A stretch of 33,889 nucleotides of DNA, taken from NCBI RefSeq assembly GCF_021129195.1, contig NZ_JAJOHW010000148.1, positions 1 to 33,889 on the forward strand, read 5' to 3'. This document shows positions 30,992 through 33,889 of the stretch, piece after piece; within the stretch, counting starts at the first letter, position 1; the number at the start of each line of letters is the position of its first letter. Under the pieces are notes generated by a model that saw nothing but the letters and a program-made list of their open reading frames with translations, did no database searches and was not told the DNA's origin. The DNA is from Chromobacterium aquaticum. GTDB taxonomy: Bacteria > Pseudomonadota > Gammaproteobacteria > Burkholderiales > Chromobacteriaceae. The translations under genes and the position numbers were made by a program.

Positions 30992-32788
30992 TTACTTCTT
31001 GCGCTGCGGCGGCAAGTCGGTGCAAGTGCCGTGCGCCACTTCCGCCGCCATGCCGATGGACTCGCCCATGGTCGGGTGCGGGTGGATGGTCTTGCCGATG
31101 TCGGTGGCGTCGCAACCCATTTCGATGGCCAGGCAGACTTCGCCTATCATGTCGCCCGCATGCGGGCCGACGATGCCGCCGCCGATGATCTGGTGGCTTT
31201 CGGCATCGAAGATCAGCTTGGTGAAACCTTCGTCGCGGCCATTGGCGATCGCGCGGCCGGAGGCGGCCCACGGGAACACGCCCTTCTCGATCTTCAGGCC
31301 CTGCTTCTTGGCTTCGTCCTCGGTGACGCCGACCCAAGCCACTTCCGGATCGGTGTAGGCCACGCCCGGGATCACGCGCGCGTCGAAGTAGGACTTCTGG
31401 CCGGCGCAGTTCTCCGCCGCCACATGGCCTTCATGCACGCCCTTGTGCGCCAGCATAGGCTGGCCGACGATGTCGCCGATGGCGAAGATGTGCGGCACAT
31501 TGGTGCGCTGCTGCTTGTCCACCGGGATGAAACCGCGGTCGGTCACCGCGATGCCGGCGTTCTCGGCGCCCAACAGCTTGCCGTTCGGCGCGCGGCCGGT
31601 GGCGTACAGCACCAGGTCGTAGCGCTGCGGCTCTTTCGGCGCTTGATCGCCCTCGAAAGTCACCCACACGCCGTCGTCCTTGGGCTCCACCGCCACGGTC
31701 TTGGTGTTGAGCATGATGTTGTCGAAACGGTGGGCGTTCCACTTCTGCCACACTTTGACCAGGTCGCGGTCCGCACCCTGCATCAGGCCGTCCATCATTT
31801 CCACCACGTCCAGGCGCGCGCCCAGCGTGGAATAGACTGTGCCCATTTCCAGGCCGATGATGCCGCCACCGATGATCAGCATGCGATTGGCCACGCCCTT
31901 CAGTTCCAGCGCGCCGGTGGAGTCCACCACGCGCGGATCGTCCGGAATGAACGGCAGCTTCACCACGCGGGAACCGGCGGCGATGATGGCGTTCTTGAAT
32001 TTGATGATCTTCTTCTCGCCACTCTCTTCACGGCCCTTGCCGGTGGTCAGCGAGACTTCGATATGGTGCGGATCGATGAAATGACCATTGCCGCGCACGA
32101 TGTCCACCTTGCGCGCCTTGGCCATGCCGCCCAGGCCGCCGGTCAGCTTGGCGATGACCTTTTCCTTGTAGCCGCGCAGCATGTCGATGTCCACTTCCGG
32201 CTTGCCGAACTTGATGCCGTTGGCGGCCAGGTGGCTGACTTCGTCGATCACCGCCGCATTGTGCAGCAGCGCCTTGGACGGGATGCAGCCCACGTTCAGG
32301 CACACGCCGCCCAGGGTGGCGTAACGCTCGACGATGACCACTTTCAGGCCCAGGTCGGCCGCGCGGAAGGCGGCGGAATAACCGCCGGGGCCGCCGCCCA
32401 GCACCATCACATCGCACTCGATGTCGGCGCCGCCGCCATGGCTGGCGGCGACCGGAGCGGCTTGCGGCGCGAAGCCGGCCTGGGTGGTGGCAGACGCGAC
32501 GCCGGTGGTTTCCACCGGCTTCACTTCAGCCGGAGCCGCGGCGGCGCCAGCGGCTTCAATCACCACGATCAGATCGCCTTCGGACACTTTGCTGCCCACG
32601 GCGACGCGCACCTCCTTGACGGTGCCGGCGGCTTCCGCCGGCACTTCCATCGTGGCCTTGTCGGTTTCCAGCGTGATCAGGCTGGCTTCTTTTGCGATCA
32701 CATCGCCCGGCTTGACGAAGACTTCGATCACGTCCACGTTGCCGTGGCCGCCGATGTCCGGGACTTTCAATTCGATCAGATTGCTCAT
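30992..32788 (-). CDS. lpdA: dihydrolipoamide dehydrogenase (E3) with N-terminal lipoyl domain
   Basis: E3 reoxidises the dihydrolipoyl groups of the pyruvate dehydrogenase complex and makes NADH. The 598-residue protein starts with a lipoyl domain (1-80) whose modified lysine is Lys44 in ETDKATMEVP, then an Ala/Pro linker to about 120. The flavoenzyme follows: FAD site VLGGGPGGYSAAF, redox pair Cys163 and Cys168 in CLNVGCIPSK, NAD site IIGGGIIGLEMG, and the C-terminal HPHPTMGES with the catalytic His. This fused form is typical of PDH-linked E3 in Neisseria and other betaproteobacteria. It follows aceF after a 134-base spacer with two hairpins. Confidence 0.97.
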   Translation of the reverse strand: MSNLIELKVPDIGGHGNVDVIEVFVKPGDVIAKEASLITLETDKATMEVPAEAAGTVKEVRVAVGSKVSEGDLIVVIEAAGAAAAPAEVKPVETTGVASATTQAGFAPQAAPVAASHGGGADIECDVMVLGGGPGGYSAAFRAADLGLKVVIVERYATLGGVCLNVGCIPSKALLHNAAVIDEVSHLAANGIKFGKPEVDIDMLRGYKEKVIAKLTGGLGGMAKARKVDIVRGNGHFIDPHHIEVSLTTGKGREESGEKKIIKFKNAIIAAGSRVVKLPFIPDDPRVVDSTGALELKGVANRMLIIGGGIIGLEMGTVYSTLGARLDVVEMMDGLMQGADRDLVKVWQKWNAHRFDNIMLNTKTVAVEPKDDGVWVTFEGDQAPKEPQRYDLVLYATGRAPNGKLLGAENAGIAVTDRGFIPVDKQQRTNVPHIFAIGDIVGQPMLAHKGVHEGHVAAENCAGQKSYFDARVIPGVAYTDPEVAWVGVTEDEAKKQGLKIEKGVFPWAASGRAIANGRDEGFTKLIFDAESHQIIGGGIVGPHAGDMIGEVCLAIEMGCDATDIGKTIHPHPTMGESIGMAAEVAHGTCTDLPPQRKK

Positions 32789-32810
32789 GGTTTTCCATCC
32801 GCAATGTTGA

Positions 32811-32883
32811 GCGGCCGGCGCGGAGCCGGCCGCCTCGAGTCTGGGCTGATTCTGTAGCGAGAAAGCCCGCCGCGCGGGCGTTT
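32811..32883. other. two hairpins in the aceF/lpdA spacer
   Basis: GCGGCCGGC (32811-32819) pairs with GCCGGCCGC (32825-32833), and GCCCGC (32865-32870) pairs with GCGGGC (32874-32879), with AAA before and TTT after. On the minus strand the second is followed by TTTCTCG, a weak terminator-like end. Partial termination or RNA processing between E2 and E3 cistrons is possible. Confidence 0.45.
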
Positions 32884-32922
32884 CCCCTACATCCTGCGAC
32901 AGAAGGGCGGAACGCCCCGCGG

Positions 32923-33889
32923 TTACAGGATCAGACGGCGTACGTCAGTCAGCAGCTTGCCCAAATGCACGGTGAAGCGCGCGGCGGCGGCGCCATCGAT
33001 CACGCGGTGATCGAAGGACAGCGACAGCGGGCACATCAGGCGCGGCGCGAATTCCTTGCCGTTCCACACCGGCTTGATCTGCGATTTGCAGACGCCGAGG
33101 ATGGCCACTTCCGGCGCGTTGACGATGGGCGTGAAGCTGGTGCCGCCAATGCCGCCCAGACTGGAAATGGTGAAGGTCGCGCCCTGCATGTCGGTGGGCT
33201 TGAGCTTGCCTTCGCGCGCCAGCTTGGACAGATCGGTCAGTTCCTGCGCGATCTGGCGCAGGCCCTTCTTGTCGGCGTCCTTGATCACCGGCACTACCAG
33301 GCCGTTAGGCGTGTCGGCGGCGAAACCGATGTGGTAGTACTGCTTCAGCACCAGGTTATCGCCATCCAGCGAACTGTTGAAGTTCGGGAAGGCTTTCAGC
33401 GCTTCGGCGGCGGCCTTGATGATGAAGGCCAGCGGGCTGATCTTCAGGCCGGACTTTTCCCATTCCTTGCCCACGGTCTTGCGGAAGTCTTCCAGCTCGG
33501 TGATGTCGCACTCGTCGTTGAACGTGACGTGCGGGATCATCACCCAGTTGCGCGACAGATTGGCGCCGGAAATCTTCTGGATGCGGGACAGCGGCTTGGT
33601 TTCGATAGCTCCGAACTTGGCGAAATCGACTTTCGGCCACGGCAGCAGATCCAGACCGCCGCCGGAGGAGGCCGCGGCGGCCGGAGCCAGCGCCGCCGGG
33701 TTCTGCATCACGCCCTTGACGAAGGCTTTGACATCGGCGTCGGTGATGCGGCCCTTGCGGCCATTGCCCTTGACCTTGCCCAGGTCCACGCCCAGTTCGC
33801 GCGCCAGACGGCGCACCGACGGACCGGCGTGGGCCTTGGAGAAGGAGACTTCGTCGATGGCGGCGGCGGCGGCAGCGACCGGAGCCGGC
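32923..33889 (-). CDS. aceF: dihydrolipoamide acetyltransferase (PDH E2), C-terminal part
   Basis: E2 forms the core of the pyruvate dehydrogenase complex and moves acetyl groups to CoA. The 5' part, with the lipoyl domains, lies beyond the right edge. Seen here are an Ala-rich linker, the E3-binding domain ([20 protein letters not shown]) and the catalytic domain, with the active-site block [15 protein letters not shown] and the C-terminus LTDVRRLIL. The open frame continues to the window edge, and the GTG at 33816 inside the E3-binding domain is not the start. It is followed by lpdA on the same strand. Confidence 0.95.
   Translation of the reverse strand, partial: PAPVAAAAAAIDEVSFSKAHAGPSVRRLARELGVDLGKVKGNGRKGRITDADVKAFVKGVMQNPAALAPAAAASSGGGLDLLPWPKVDFAKFGAIETKPLSRIQKISGANLSRNWVMIPHVTFNDECDITELEDFRKTVGKEWEKSGLKISPLAFIIKAAAEALKAFPNFNSSLDGDNLVLKQYYHIGFAADTPNGLVVPVIKDADKKGLRQIAQELTDLSKLAREGKLKPTDMQGATFTISSLGGIGGTSFTPIVNAPEVAILGVCKSQIKPVWNGKEFAPRLMCPLSLSFDHRVIDGAAAARFTVHLGKLLTDVRRLIL

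Noticed and set aside
31031-32857. A 608-codon plus-strand open frame opposite lpdA
   Set aside because: It is antisense to a certain gene, with repetitive His/Gln/Ala composition and no ribosome site.
1-33889. CRISPR array, prophage, defence or secondary-metabolite system
   Set aside because: I saw no regularly spaced direct repeats, no integrase, phage or full-length transposase genes and no multidomain synthases; apart from the two short repeat elements the window is core metabolism and envelope genes.

Overview
The window looks like a piece of a draft contig from a GC-rich betaproteobacterium of the Neisseriales, most like Chromobacterium and its relatives. I infer this from the high GC content, a chitin/GlcNAc utilisation operon next to a secreted chitin-active LPMO, a dusB-fis-purH-purD cluster, and an E3 subunit carrying its own lipoyl domain. 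This is inference from gene content and not a placement by tree. The first bases match the Nextera (Tn5 mosaic end) adapter, so the left edge is probably a real contig end with a few non-genomic bases.

Left part (1-5500): a minus-strand operon nagR-nagA-nagB-II-nagF imports and breaks down N-acetylglucosamine. It has three tandem TGGTATT boxes upstream of the repressor. Divergent from it is a secreted GbpA-like AA10 lytic polysaccharide monooxygenase with a chitin-binding module. Together they would cleave chitin outside the cell, take up GlcNAc by PTS and convert it to fructose-6-phosphate.

Middle part (5500-12650): a cytochrome b561, a YedA-type DMT exporter, a lone tolQ, a TsaC-like tRNA modification enzyme, a small unknown protein and the dTDP-L-rhamnose operon rfbBDAC. 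Two related short inverted-repeat elements (51 and 151 bp, MITE-like, flanked by 3-bp TNA duplications) lie between convergent gene pairs. In both cases the duplicated triplet contains or overlaps the stop codon of a flanking gene.

Right-middle part (12650-21450): minus-strand dusB-fis-purH-pagP-purD, with the lipid A palmitoyltransferase gene pagP lodged between the two purine genes. Then come the RNase P RNA gene (rnpB, minus strand, about 465 nt with an enlarged P12 region) and, divergent from it, a 1059-residue membrane-anchored dCache-PAS-PAS-GGDEF-EAL protein.

Right part (21450-33889): an M20 amidohydrolase/MFS transporter pair divergent from a LysR regulator, with a perfect inverted repeat between them; the tamA-tamB outer-membrane translocation genes; and the end of the pyruvate dehydrogenase operon (partial aceF, then lpdA), closed by a terminator. 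No CRISPR array, prophage, tRNA, complete IS or recognisable defence system was seen. Most of the window is ordinary core genome; the most unusual signals are the MITE pair, the triple operator, the RNase P RNA expansion and a few odd gene placements.
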